Shown one piece after another: positions 51,321 through 62,890 of a DNA stretch of 64,000 nt. The DNA comes from Piliocolobus tephrosceles. Lineage: Eukaryota; Chordata; Mammalia; Primates; Cercopithecidae. The notes below the pieces were generated by a model that had not been told where the DNA came from, searched no databases, and saw only the letters and a list, made by a program, of their open reading frames with translations. The stretch lies in contig NC_045441.1 in NCBI RefSeq assembly GCF_002776525.5, positions 90,295,298 to 90,359,297 of the forward strand, given 5' to 3'. The position numbers were made by a program, and so were the translations under genes. The first letter of the stretch is position 1. Every line of letters starts with the position of its first letter.

Positions 51321-52004
51321 GGGCATCAATATCATCCAGCTCAATTAGAAACTGAATAATACTATCGATAAAATGCTTTAAAATAATTTCCGATTAAGCA
51401 AGCTTTGAATGAATTTTATACTGCCAATGTTTACTCAGCAACTAACATTTATTTGCTAGTTAAAGAACTTAGAATGGGCATTGGGATTCCTAATGCCTGT
51501 CAATTTTAAAGGCCATTGATTTTCCTAAAAATATTATGTTGTTAAATGTGTATTTATTTGAAGAAAATTGTTAAATCATTTCTTAAGAAACACAATTTCA
51601 GGAGATCTCCTTGTGATTTCTGTGAACCAAGTTAATACAGACTTTACTGATGCACTGACAGCTCTTTGTAAATCCTAAGCTGGGTATACTCATTCGGTAT
51701 GGCTTGAATGTGTGAGCGAAAAGCATATGGGAAAATAGAATATATTACTCGTAGGAAAAACTGAGAATACATTTGACCTGGAAGTATACACCTCAGTACC
51801 TCAAGTTAAAAGTTATTAAAATATCTCTGTTAATATCTCAGAAATGGACAGAAATGTAATATTGAAACATGCACAACTCATGGGACTTAAAAGATCGATA
51901 ATTAGGAAGACATTTGAAAGATAAGGTCATAGTGACTTTCCACTCTGGTGTTACTGGTCCCAGCTCCTAGTTCTTCCTTAGGCTTAATTAGTTTTGGTTA
52001 CTTA

Positions 52005-52067
52005 TTTACTTGTTTATGGCTCTTATTTACTATAAAAAGATCATTTTCTTTGTCAACTACACTCTGA
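52005..52067 (+). repeat. 63-nt exact direct repeat, copy 2
   Basis: Second copy of the 50806-50868 sequence, in otherwise unassigned intron. After two mismatches a further seven bases (ttttgtt) also agree. Confidence 0.95.
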
Positions 52068-52294
52068 ACTTTTGTTAACTGTACACTTTTGTTTAATTTT
52101 ATTATTTCAAAATAATATATTTTTATGATTGAAAACTCACTAAATAATATTGAGTGATTATATTGAGACATAGATTTGCTCCTCAGAAAATCAGTACAAA
52201 TAAGATCCAAAGTAAACGTGTGTTCATTATTTTTCTTATTTTTGCTTTGACCTTCTATTTAATCATAATTGATAGGTAATTATTTAATTTTTTC

Positions 52295-52570
52295 CTTTTT
52301 TTTTTTGAGATGGAGTCTCGCTTTGTCACCTAGACTGGAGTGCAGTGGCACCATCTTGGCTCACTGCAAGCTCCGCCTCCTGGGTCCCTGCCATTCTCTT
52401 GCCTCAGCCTCCTGAGTGGCTGGGACTACAGGCGCCCACCACCACACCCGGCTAATTTTTTGTATTTTTAGTAGAGATGGGGTTTGACTAGGTTAGCCAG
52501 GATGGTCTTGATCTCCTGACCTTGTGATCCACTCGCCTCGGCCTCCCAAAAATGCTGGGATTACAGACCA
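52295..52570 (-). mobile_element. Alu, antisense, 5'-truncated
   Basis: gagatggagtctcgctttgt, gcctcagcctcctgagtggc and gctgggattacag. The element stops at attacag without the ccgggcgcggtggctca part, so the last ~30 nt of the Alu 5' end are missing. Confidence 0.95.
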
Positions 52571-52604
52571 TTTAATTTTTTTAAAGCAATGTTCATGTGG
52601 CAGA

Positions 52605-52790
52605 AATTGTTCTAAGAGTTTTTCGCGGTAATTTATTTAGTCTTTACAGCAACCCTGTGAGGTTGACAATACTGCTCTTCTTAATATTGCAAATAAGCAA
52701 ACAAGTAGAAAGAGTCTTAGCAATTTTTCCAAGAAAAGAGAAAGAATTGGAGCATAGCCATCTTCGTTCATGATTCTAGATTTAACCGAA
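52605..52790 (-). mobile_element. MIR-like fragment, antisense
   Basis: gtctttacagcaaccctgtg, aggttgacaatactgctctt and aaataagcaaacaagtagaa follow an antisense MIR layout. Confidence 0.6.
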
Positions 52791-54168
52791 AAGTTACAAG
52801 GCTGAATCTTCAAGAATATTTACTTTCTTTACCGTGTATCTTTTGCTCTTATCAAACTTCATATAGCCTTTTTTGCATTTATAATATTTAGTGTTAACCA
52901 CGTTATATATAATCTTTAGTGTCAACCACATTAAATTCATAATTTTAAAGAAATTTTTCAGTGTTATGAGTTACTCTGCTTTATTTTGAGTATATACTGT
53001 CTGAAACGGATACATTTAAAGAGAATTGATTGTTATGCAACATATTCTGGTAAGGAAAAAGTAAAACTACATTTTTGTCTTTAACAGGCCTTTCTCATTA
53101 AATACAGATTTAACAATTTAATGATATGGAAATTCTCAGGAAAAAAACTTCAAAATATATTTATAATGTCATATTGTATGTATATGTGCACATGTGCATG
53201 TGTATTTTGTTTTCTCTCTAAAGCTGATTGAAAGTCCAGGAAAGCAACAATATACCTTTAGCTTTTGTAACTTCAAGAATCCATAGGCACTGAGGAAGCA
53301 GGGAGCGGTTCTATAGGTAACTTTGACAGTAATCTTTCCTTAGAGACCTCATGCATTTCTGTTTATCTTCATACCCAAGATAATGTGGGTCATCCAAAGA
53401 CTTCAGAAGCAATCTATATTAACACTTCCCCAAAGATGCCCAGAAGCCACCAGACAGAAAAATCAAGTAGCCTCTCATTTTCAGGGTTATATGTCTACGT
53501 TTCTTTCATTCTTTTTAAAAATAACGTAATTTTTCATGCTTACAGCACGTATAAGATGTCAGAACTAATGCTGCATCATTTCTGAGTGTTTCTGCTGTCT
53601 CCAGGGTTGCTCTTTGTTGCAGGAAGGAAACCTGCTGTTAACAAAGCTGAAATGCAAGCATAATGTAGCTGTTTTCCCACTAATCCAGTTATATGCTTTG
53701 ATAGGAGTCAGTGGTAGATGATACGAGAAGCAATTCAATCACAGCATGTTCTGATTTGCAGGCAAAATTTCAAATGTTGACACAGCGATTTGAATTTGTT
53801 TATGAATGTGAGGGACTTTGACGTTTTAGGAGTAAAATACTGCAAGCCAGTGGAGGATGATGGGAAAATGTATATGGACTGTAGACAATATGCTAAAAGT
53901 TAACAACCAAAGAAGATCTTCATGTCTTTTAATAAAACCACACATTTCTTCCTAAAGAATTAGATGCACATGTTATGATTATGTTAAGAATCTTTGACTC
54001 AGTTTTCTTCATGGAAGCTTTTCCAATTCATGGTCATTATAAAATACTGTCTTTGATTTTTCACCAGAAAAATATATGATCAAAATATAATTCCTTATGA
54101 TATCTTTGCTCTTGCTTGTAGGAGATAACTTAAAAAAAAAAATGGTTGTATCTTTTGTCCAGATTGTA

Positions 54169-54181
54169 GTCGCTAAGCAAC
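54169..54181 (+). promoter_or_regulatory. RFX X-box-like motif
   Basis: gtcgctaagcaac resembles the RFX consensus GTNRCC-N-RGYAAC. Single motif, no other support. Confidence 0.2.
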
Positions 54182-54614
54182 AGTCCTAGAAGTGACAGTT
54201 TATAAATGTAAGTACAAAATGAAAAGTGAAGAACCATAGCTAAACAGGAGGCTGGAAAGGAAGGTGAGCCCTATTCTAGCTGGAAGGTTTTCCCTACATG
54301 GAACTGCTAAAAAAGCCTGCAGATTTCCTGGGTCCAGACCTCTGTGTGAGACAGGTCTGTGCTTATTATTTGTCTATATAAACAAACAATAATTCTGAAT
54401 ATGGTATTCTAAAGATTGTAAAAGTCTTTGCTTTCCACAGTATGTGGTTCAAGGAGCTGATATATGTTGGTTTATATCAAATAAAGAGCAACAGGATGGA
54501 ATGATCCTGCCAACGTATTATACCTGCATGGACAGTATTAGTAAGGTCACATCTGGTTTGACTCACTCTCCACAGGCAATCCTGCCTCTTAGATGGACGG
54601 GTAGAACTGCGTAG

Positions 54615-54830
54615 GGATAACGTACAACTTTGGAAACTACTAGTTATATGACCTTACACAAGTAACCTAGGGCTTCTGTCAGTTTCCTTATCTTAAAAAT
54701 GGACAGGGTAATTTCACTTGCTAAAATGTTGAGTACCAAGTGAAATGTCACATGTAAAGTGCTTATATATTGTAATCATGTATTATGATGATGTTTATTG
54801 TTATTAGTGTCATCTTCCAACATTTTTCCA
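54615..54830 (+). mobile_element. MIR, sense
   Basis: ctagttatatgaccttacac, aagtaacctagggcttctgt, cagtttccttatcttaaaaa and catgtaaagtgcttatatat follow the sense MIR order closely. Confidence 0.75.
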
Positions 54831-54959
54831 CCAACTGTTGGGAGACGTTTCTCTATGAATCTTTCACATTTAAGTCTAAGCATTAACAGCCAATTTACTC
54901 AGATTTATTTACATTCCAGGATAGTAAAGAGATTTCTCCTTCTCCCAAAGAGTTTTTCA

Positions 54960-55260
54960 CTGCAGAGTAATTAAACTATTGTGTCTCTCTGGAGGGAAGG
55001 ATGAGTGTGGGCTGTCAGAAGCCCCGGTATAAGATCAGGGACTTCCTCATCCGGGGACTCCTGGCTGGAAACCCATCTCACTACTGATGCAGGTGACCCC
55101 TGCCTGTCCTCCTGTCTTCCTGTGGGAATGGAGGTTTGGGCAGCTTGTGTAAACAAAGATGTTACTCTGCTCCTGCTGTTGCTATGAGTAATAAACTCTT
55201 TATCTCTGACTCAGAGGGCTTGTATTTTTTCTGCCTTTTATCTATGACACCGTAGGAGGC
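54960..55260 (+). mobile_element. LTR-like block
   Basis: ctctctggagggaaggatga, then ggacttcctcatccggggac and an LTR-like end with an AATAAA signal (gagtaataaactctttatct, ctctgactcagagggcttgt). GC-richer than its surroundings. Two opposing short open frames here are not credible genes. Family not resolved. Confidence 0.4.
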
Positions 55261-56408
55261 TAACTTGTTAGCTTACAACTGCTGTAAAATCTCAGACATT
55301 TCACAGTTCCAGACTTGAATGTTGAACACCAACTAATATCAGAGCAGGGGGTTGTTTAAATATGGAGTTGCACTGTGTAGGCAAGTAAGAGATGAGATGA
55401 TTTCAATTGTTCCATTTCCTATGTGCTTTAAATTTCAGATTTCCTTCTAAAATATGCCTAATGTATTCCTACACAAGGACATGTTTTGTTGGTTTTGTAG
55501 ATAAGAAACTTCGCTACTCAGCATGTGAAATCAGGTACAATTGTAAATTGCTGCACGATTTGAACTTAAAAGCAATTTGTATCCTCCAATGCTAAAAGTT
55601 TATTACCAAACAGGCCCTCTTTTTGCCAGAGCTCAAATAAAATAAAAGATATTTGCCATGCCAATACAGTTTTGTGACAAATCTAAGAGAATAATTTCAT
55701 GTCTTATCAAAAACCATCCATCTAGAGTTCAGGAAAACTTTATGTTGATGTATTGCTCATTTATGTCAACAAGAAGACTATAGTTTATTCTCTTGCCATC
55801 AAAGTGGGCCCTGTGGCCAAGCAGCCTGAGCCTTGCTTGGGAGCTGTTAAGCAATGGGTAGAAATGCAGCATCTCCAGCTCCGCTCCAGAGCAAAGGAGA
55901 GCATCTGCATTTGGAAAGTCCCCCGAGTGATTCCTGTGCAAGTGTTTTTATCACATTACTGTTAACTGTGTGTATAACTGGCGGGCTTCAGTCATTAGAG
56001 AAGAGGAAATCAGTATACTAAAGAGGTACATTTAGCAAACTCAGAAGATGATCAGCTGGGGCTTGTTATACATAATCATATTTTTCACTGACTCCTGTTT
56101 TAAGAGCTTGGTAATTTATAGAATTCCTAATACTATAGATGTTTGAATATTTTTATTTTGTAGACATTTGCTTCTTTGGGATGGGGGAGGTCTTAAAACA
56201 GGAAGAAATAGAATTAAGAGAATTTGTTAAAAGAACCAGAATTCTAACCTGTTCTGTACTTTTTTTTTTTAAGGTAAATATAGGAGCTTTATAAAAGTAC
56301 TTTCATTTAAAAGACACATAAAGAAATTATGGACAGTAAGAAAAGATAGAAGAAAAAGACACGTTTAGTTGTTATAATAGCAGGGCAAAGCCATCAAGGT
56401 TATTTAGG

Positions 56409-56435
56409 TTTTTTCTTTTTTTTTTTTTTTTTTTT
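56409..56435. repeat. T-rich homopolymer tract
   Basis: Long T run with a single C. No attached retroelement recognised. Confidence 0.9.
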
Positions 56436-57594
56436 AATGAGATGCCAGAAGATAACTTAATTGCTTTGGAAATATAAAGAGAGTTTATAAGAAGGTGTTG
56501 ACAAGTATGATAAGTATTTTTTTTTTCCCATTAATTACGTGGTACACTCAGTTTTTGGCACTTAGAAATTAGTTGTATATATAAAAAGGAAATAGCAAAG
56601 TAATATTCAGGGTGAGGCAAAGGGAATATTTTTATTCTGAACTGAACTTTTTTTAAAAAATTATAAAAGTTATTGACTTATTTGATGGAGCTTGAAGGAT
56701 TAGGAAAAGATGTCATGTGTGTCAGTACTTATTAAGTGAAATTTTTTAAATTATAATTTCATTTAATTTTGAGTGTAGGTAAAGAGAGTGACTTGGGCTG
56801 GCCTGAGCAATAGATGTAGCAGAATTGTGCAGAGTTCTTTAAATTAAACTAAACTATCATGTTTGTTCTTCATTATTTAGTATGCTTAAAATTCAAAAGA
56901 AATTCAAATATAAATTGACTCTGTGAGAACTTATTACTAAAATGCATACACTGCAATCTTAATTGTTGAATAAACAAAATGTTTCATCAAATTCCTAGAG
57001 GAATAACAAAAAAGCATTTTGAGAATTTTGATGTATATATTATAGCTTGAAAATTAATGTGCTAAGACATGAAAATATTTTTACCTTATGTTAATGTATA
57101 AGAGTACTCATAAAGTGATAATTTGTATAAGTTCTCTTATAAGCTTCAAATAAAAATACTGGCAATTACTTTTTTCTACAACGAATTCACGTTTGTAATG
57201 TTTTGTTCAGTAATTCATGCTTATTGCACACTTTAAAATATATTTTAAAATATGTTTTCCATCCCTGTGAAATCTCTCCTGCTATGTAGTTTGGTAGGTA
57301 TCTTCTTTACCTATCTTTTGGTCATTAATTTATATCATAATCATGCTCTAAGTTTTCCAGATGTATATAATTTGTCTCAGTGGAACTGAGTTAAATTGAA
57401 AATAATCCCTTCACCCCTAGTTGATAAGTGTCATCAGCTGTTTCTGCATCCCAGGTACAATTTCATGTTTAAAAGAATTCATTGGTTATGTGAGTAAACT
57501 TTCTTAAGAGGCAGATGTATCCTTTCTGTCTAGTGCATGTCTTGTAGATGTGTACAGATGAGACATTACTTCTGCTTACTATTATGTGAATCTG

Positions 57595-57950
57595 GATGCT
57601 TCCAGGTCTAGATAGCTGCCCGATCATCCCGCAGATCTTCCCCCAGCTCAGGTCTTTGCTCAGATGCTGCCTGATTGAGAGGACCTCCCTGACTACTGTC
57701 TCTCACACAGCATTCCAATATTAGTTATTCAACCACTTGGTTTATTTAATATTTCATGTCACTTCATTTTTTCTATCATTTCTCTTCACCTGATATTTTG
57801 CCTATGTTTATTTTCTACATCTCTGTATTCCCTCCTCTCCAAGAATGCATGCTTCTTTGAGTATAGAGAGAGTCTTTTTTTTGTACTAATGTTACTGTAC
57901 ATAGAATAGTTCAAGGCACATAGTGGTGGTTCTTGAATTGACTCTACCTT
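57595..57950 (+). mobile_element. L2 LINE 3' end, sense
   Basis: cccagctcaggtctttgctc, gaggacctccctgactactg, tatttcatgtcacttcattt and gttcaaggcacatagtggtg are the classic L2 3' order. Confidence 0.75.
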
Positions 57951-59171
57951 TTTGTCGGTCAGAACAGTGCCGAACAAAAAATGTACTAGATGGATGTCAG
58001 AATTTTATAAACAGTTTCAATCAGTGATAAGTTAACTTTGTGTTTTTATATGGCCAGTCATCCTCACTCACATAATCAGTAATGCAATATCTCTGCTCTG
58101 CAAACACATTCGTTACATATACAGTTCTTTTTGTGTTCTTCAAGCAAACCGAGCCATCACCATGCTGTAACTGTTATTTTATTTTATTTTTCAACTAGGG
58201 AATCTTCCAAGTACTCAGCTTCAGGTATCATGAAAATATTGTACATATTGGTCATGTCTGCATCACAGTGTTGGTAAAGGGGACTAGATCAGAGAGTATG
58301 TGATTGTTTCATCATTTCGTTAAGGATCTGTCTTCAGGAGCTGGCATTCAACTTTCTAGAGGGCTGTGCAAAAAACATTTGTAATGAAAACAATACTGAT
58401 AAGATTATTGTACCTGGAGAATGATGGGGTGGGAAAGAAAGCTGCCCATTTTTCCAGTTGGAAAAGTGCTGTGGAATCAGGAGTGCACAGTTGATTAAAA
58501 GATGGTTGAGAAAACAGAAATGTCAGGTCGTGATGCAGGGGGATGCTAAATTCAGTTTACATTTCAAGTAAAGGAATGGCATACTTCCAATGGCTTCAAA
58601 TGTTTTTAAATGAATATGATTAGAGAATTATAAAATTTTATCTATCAAAATATAAACAGAATATATGAACAATGATAATTGGGACTTATTTAGAAATCTA
58701 TCCAAGATTTCAACAAGGTAAACGGACTAAATATAGATTACATCATGCTTCCAGTTGTTTGGAATATTTGTTTAAAAATGAAAATATTTATTGAAATATT
58801 TGATGAATGATGATTTACATTTATAGGCAAACACAATTCATGTCTTTATAATTATAATAGAGAATTGTATTCAATTTTCTCTACTGGTGCCATTTTTTAG
58901 ACATATACAGAATTTATTCCATATTTATAATTTTTTTCCTGATTCTTAAACTATCTGATGTAAATTACATGATTTTAGAATTTGAAGGACTTTCCACCTG
59001 ATCTAGAAAAACCCTTTATTTCAGAAAGGAGCAATCTGCAGCTTAGAGGAAATAGTTGAATCAGTTTTGGCTGTGATGCTTATTAAAGGCAAGGCCTGGA
59101 CTAGACTTGGTTTTCCTAAATTGATTAAAGAAGAGACAATTCATTCTCAGTATGTTTCTGTTTTTATACAG

Positions 59172-59284
59172 TGGACCAAGGAAACCGCAAACCAGCAGCC
59201 ACTGTTGGGAACAGCACTGTCAACTTGAAGAGTGGAGTGGCCAACTCCACGAGTGTCATTAGTGAAGACATTTTTGTCTGTGAC
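59172..59284 (+). other. exon-like segment, unassigned
   Basis: 113 nt between an acceptor-like tttctgtttttatacag and a donor-like GAC|gtgaga, clearly GC-richer than the flanks. One frame is open from the acceptor through the donor to a TGA at 59297 and reads VDQGNRKPAATVGNSTVN with NST sequons and SVISEDIFVCDV. I do not recognise it and it is not canonical CACNA2D1. In the phase-0 frame of the preceding exon it would stop after 18 codons (TGA at about 59226). It could be a poison exon, a decayed retrocopy, conserved non-coding DNA, or chance. Confidence 0.3.
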
Positions 59285-59714
59285 GTGAGAGGGTGACCAC
59301 ACCTCCTAGTTTTCCCTGGATGGGGATTTAATAACAGAAATTAAAATCACATTCACAACATTAGCAAAAAACATGAATTAACTAGCAGTACTTTTAGTAA
59401 TGTATTTAGGACCTGTATTGAAGATAGAGAAAAGAATGTGAGAGATACATTTAAAAGATTTGAAATTTGAAATGAATGAATACTTTTTCCTGGCATGAAA
59501 AGGGTACCCATGTGAAGATGGCAGTTTTTCTAATTTACTCATAAAAGGAATTTTAATTTGACAAAAATTTCTAAGGTTATTGCAATAGGTAGAGAGTTGT
59601 TAAAAAAAAAAAGTATCACATGACACAATGTGGCAACTTTCTCCTCTGTTATTAAACTGTAATTGAAAATGACTAAAGACTTTAGAGAAAAGTGCATCAG
59701 GGAGTTTGCGCTTG

Positions 59715-59910
59715 GGGTTGAGCTCTGAGTCTTGGTTGCTGTTTGACTCTGAACACTTTGTTTAACATTATAAACCTCATTTCCTCAACTATATAATGGG
59801 AAGCCTATTAAAACTAAAACCGTAGCTTGTTGAAAGTTAACTTAATGGATATCAAGTGTGTAGCCTGGCACGCAGGTGATTCTCAATACATGTTAGCTAA
59901 TATTTTTTAA
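59715..59910 (+). mobile_element. MIR, sense
   Basis: tttgactctgaacactttgt, aacctcatttcctcaactat, ataatgggaagcctatt and tagcctggcacgcaggtgat follow the sense MIR core. Confidence 0.7.
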
Positions 59911-60914
59911 AATTATTCATATTAAAAAGTAAGCTCATGAAATAACAGAGAGACAAAGAACTAAGAAATTACAGAAATATATCCAAAATCTTAATTTGTT
60001 ATAAGGAATGGATCATGAATGGATTTGTTCGTAAAATGGAAAGTTCGTTATTTGTAAAAACAAATTGCCTAATTTTGTTATCACCTCATAGTATTGGGGA
60101 AAATAAATTCCACCATGACTATATACCAAAACCCATGAAACATTAGTAAGGTTACAGATGAATAATTTCCTGACTGGTAGATGGTTGATTTTCTAAGTAT
60201 AAAAACTCTTTTAAGAAATAATAAAGGAATAGGCTCACAGGTTTAGATTAAATAGTAAGCAACAATCTGGAAAAACAGAACGACACAAAAATTATTTGAG
60301 AAAAAGGGTCATTTTGCTAGCAATCAAATTCAAATAGTTAAAATGTTGAAATATTTTTATTTACAATTTAGCAAATAAAAAATGGGAAGTGTTTATGAGG
60401 CTACAATGATACTAGCACACATATACTTTAAATTGGAACAAAGTTTTTGGAAAGTAATTTGGTAACAGATAACCCAGCAAACATTTTTTTTTCTATTCAC
60501 CTGGGCTTTTCTATTCATTTATTGACTTCTGAAATTCAAAGACATACTAAACATCCAAAAATGCAGCTAAGTTGCAGTAACAAATGAACCAAAATCCTGA
60601 CTGCAGTTACATTTCACCCAGACATTGAATTCTAAACAGCAACTTTATAAATCTTACTTCTCATCAGTTTTCGAGAAATAACTCTTAACTGGGAATGTAT
60701 CCACATCTGTAAGGATAAATGTTATCAGCTATTTTATCCGGATTTTAGAGTAATCATTTTTATATAATCTCTTATAATCCAAACTTACTATGAAAAATAT
60801 GAAAATCAAAATAAATTTTGAAAGTTTTTTAAAAATAGGAATAAGTACATGAAAACAAGCGTAGCCAAAATGTTGGAGCGCACAGCCGCCGGTCATTTTC
60901 CTTTTATTTTCCTG

Positions 60915-60934
60915 CATCGCCATCTGGTGGCCAA
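60915..60934 (-). promoter_or_regulatory. strong CTCF motif match, minus strand
   Basis: On the minus strand the site reads ttggccaccagatggcgatg, which contains the CTCF core CCACCAGATGGC and agrees with the extended consensus on both sides. It lies in a local CpG-containing pocket (gcgcacagccgccggtcatt) within AT-rich intron. Motif evidence only. Confidence 0.5.
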
Positions 60935-61435
60935 AATGTGAATAGTATCTGATATCATAATTTCTGTTTGTACTTAGTAATATGCAAAATTTTATTAAGT
61001 TTCTTATTTAAATTATTTAATATAGCTTATAAAATATAAATTTGTTATATATGTTATCCATCATAGTTAACTTGTGTAAATAAGGTTACTAATATTATTT
61101 TAATTAAAAAAATCCTTTTCCAAAGCAGTCAGGTCTGGATTTGAATTATTATTTTTGCTGACCATTACATGACTTGAGCCAACAATTTTGCACCATTATT
61201 TATTTTACATGCCAAAAATAGAGAAAATAAAACATTAAGACATGTTAAGTAAAAAATATTGAACAATTTTTTTCAAAAACTATAGTTATGTCCTGTTTTT
61301 GCTTATTAAAAATGCTTTAGGACTAAACAATGTACAAAGTACCCTAAAGACAGCCTGCCTTTAAACATTTACAATCCATGCATAGGACAACAGTCTTTCT
61401 GAAGGGAAGGGATGCAAATTAAAAGACATGTTGAG

Positions 61436-61582
61436 AGCTGGGTACGGTGACTTATGCCTGTAATTTCAGCTGCTTGGGAGGCCGAGGTGAGAGGATCACT
61501 TGAGGCCAGGAATTGGAAACCAGCTTAGGCAAAGTAGTAAGACCCTGTCTCATGTTTTAAAACTAAAAATAATTTTAAAAAG
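61436..61582 (+). mobile_element. Alu left monomer (FLAM-like), sense
   Basis: gctgggtacggtgacttatg, gcttgggaggccgaggtgag, aggatcacttgaggccagga and agtaagaccctgtctc, followed by an A-rich tail. Only the left monomer is present. Confidence 0.88.
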
Positions 61583-62514
61583 ACAGATCAAGTGGGCAAA
61601 GAATAAATGAGCTGTTTCTCTTTCACTGAAGTTGCAAGTAGAAGATACGACCTTAAGAACATCTTTTGTCTTTAATTCTTCATGTTTCTAGTTCTGAACT
61701 AGTTGACTCCAGTAAACCATTCAAAGAAAGACTTGGGACTCCAAGAAGATGTGTTCCAGTTGCCATTTCCAGGCAAAGGGCACTTCCCAGTAACTTTCTG
61801 CTTCTTTGACTTGTAGTGTATATTAAGGCAATAGGAATATTTCATTGTTTGTATCCTGACATAATGTGATGACGAGCAGAGTCCCTCTTCTCAGAACTAT
61901 TTCGTGGAATGATTTCTTATTCAGCAGAGGAAATTAGAGCAAAAATAGAGACTGCCTTTACAAAACCAAAAGCTTGGCTTATTTCATTTGAGATACTGAT
62001 ACTTTGTTTTGACTGGAAAGCATCTTTCGATTTGTGGATTTGTGTACTTGAGGGTGATATTTAATAAGAAGTTTCTTTGGAAGATTGAAATGCATGGATC
62101 ATAGTTTTATCAGAAACTGTTTCAAACACTAATGTTTGAGGGACACTTGTATCATCCTGTTAGTAAACTTTATTTCAAGCTCAATACAGCTGAGGCAGTT
62201 TATCTGAATCTTATGAATTAGGAATCTGTTCTAATTTTAGTACTGAGTGTCCTAATGCTTTTTACTTAAATAATTTTTAAAACAATAGAGTTGCCATTTA
62301 ACATCTACTGTATGTCAGACTCTTATGTTTGATGTTCTGTATATCTTTGACTTTTTAAATGTCTATTTGGACAGTGTACTTGTCCTTTTGAATATACAAG
62401 TTTAACAACATATTGCAGAGCTAAGATTCAATTCATCTACTTATAAATCTATAGCTTGATTATTGATCAACGTTTTACACTGGCTTCTAATTTTCTTAAA
62501 GCCCACATCCAAGG

Positions 62515-62890
62515 AGTTTAAACATTTATCCATTTATTCAGTAAATATTTATAGCATGTCTATTACATGTCAAGTACAGAAGATGCAATGGTGGAGTGGA
62601 CACATTTTCTGGCCATCTGGGCTAATAATCCAATAGAGGGATCTATTTATCAAGCTAGGATATAGAGAAATATGAGATTATAACTGGTGCTCTGTAAAAA
62701 AGAGATAGATTTAGGAGAGCTTAGTACTGGGTGATTTAATCTAGTCAGGGAAGGTCATGAAAACTTTCATGAGGACCGAGTGAAGAAGGGAGAAAAAGTA
62801 TTGTGGGCAGAGGAACAGTATATATAGTGGGAAAAAGTGTTTTTGGCAGAAGGAACAAGAGATGTGGAAGGGTAAAGGAAAGAATGCCCC
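62515..62890 (-). mobile_element. L2 LINE, antisense, decayed
   Basis: ttattcagtaaatatttata, gcatgtctattacatgtcaa, agtacagaagatgcaatggt and purine-rich text to ggcagaggaacagtatatat follow reverse-complement L2. The minus-strand open frame in it is fortuitous. Confidence 0.65.

Noticed and set aside
62401..62440. aag|tttaacaacatattgc resembles the start of the next CACNA2D1 exon (FNSN...)
   Set aside because: After two residues it diverges from the known protein and reaches a stop, with no usable pyrimidine tract.
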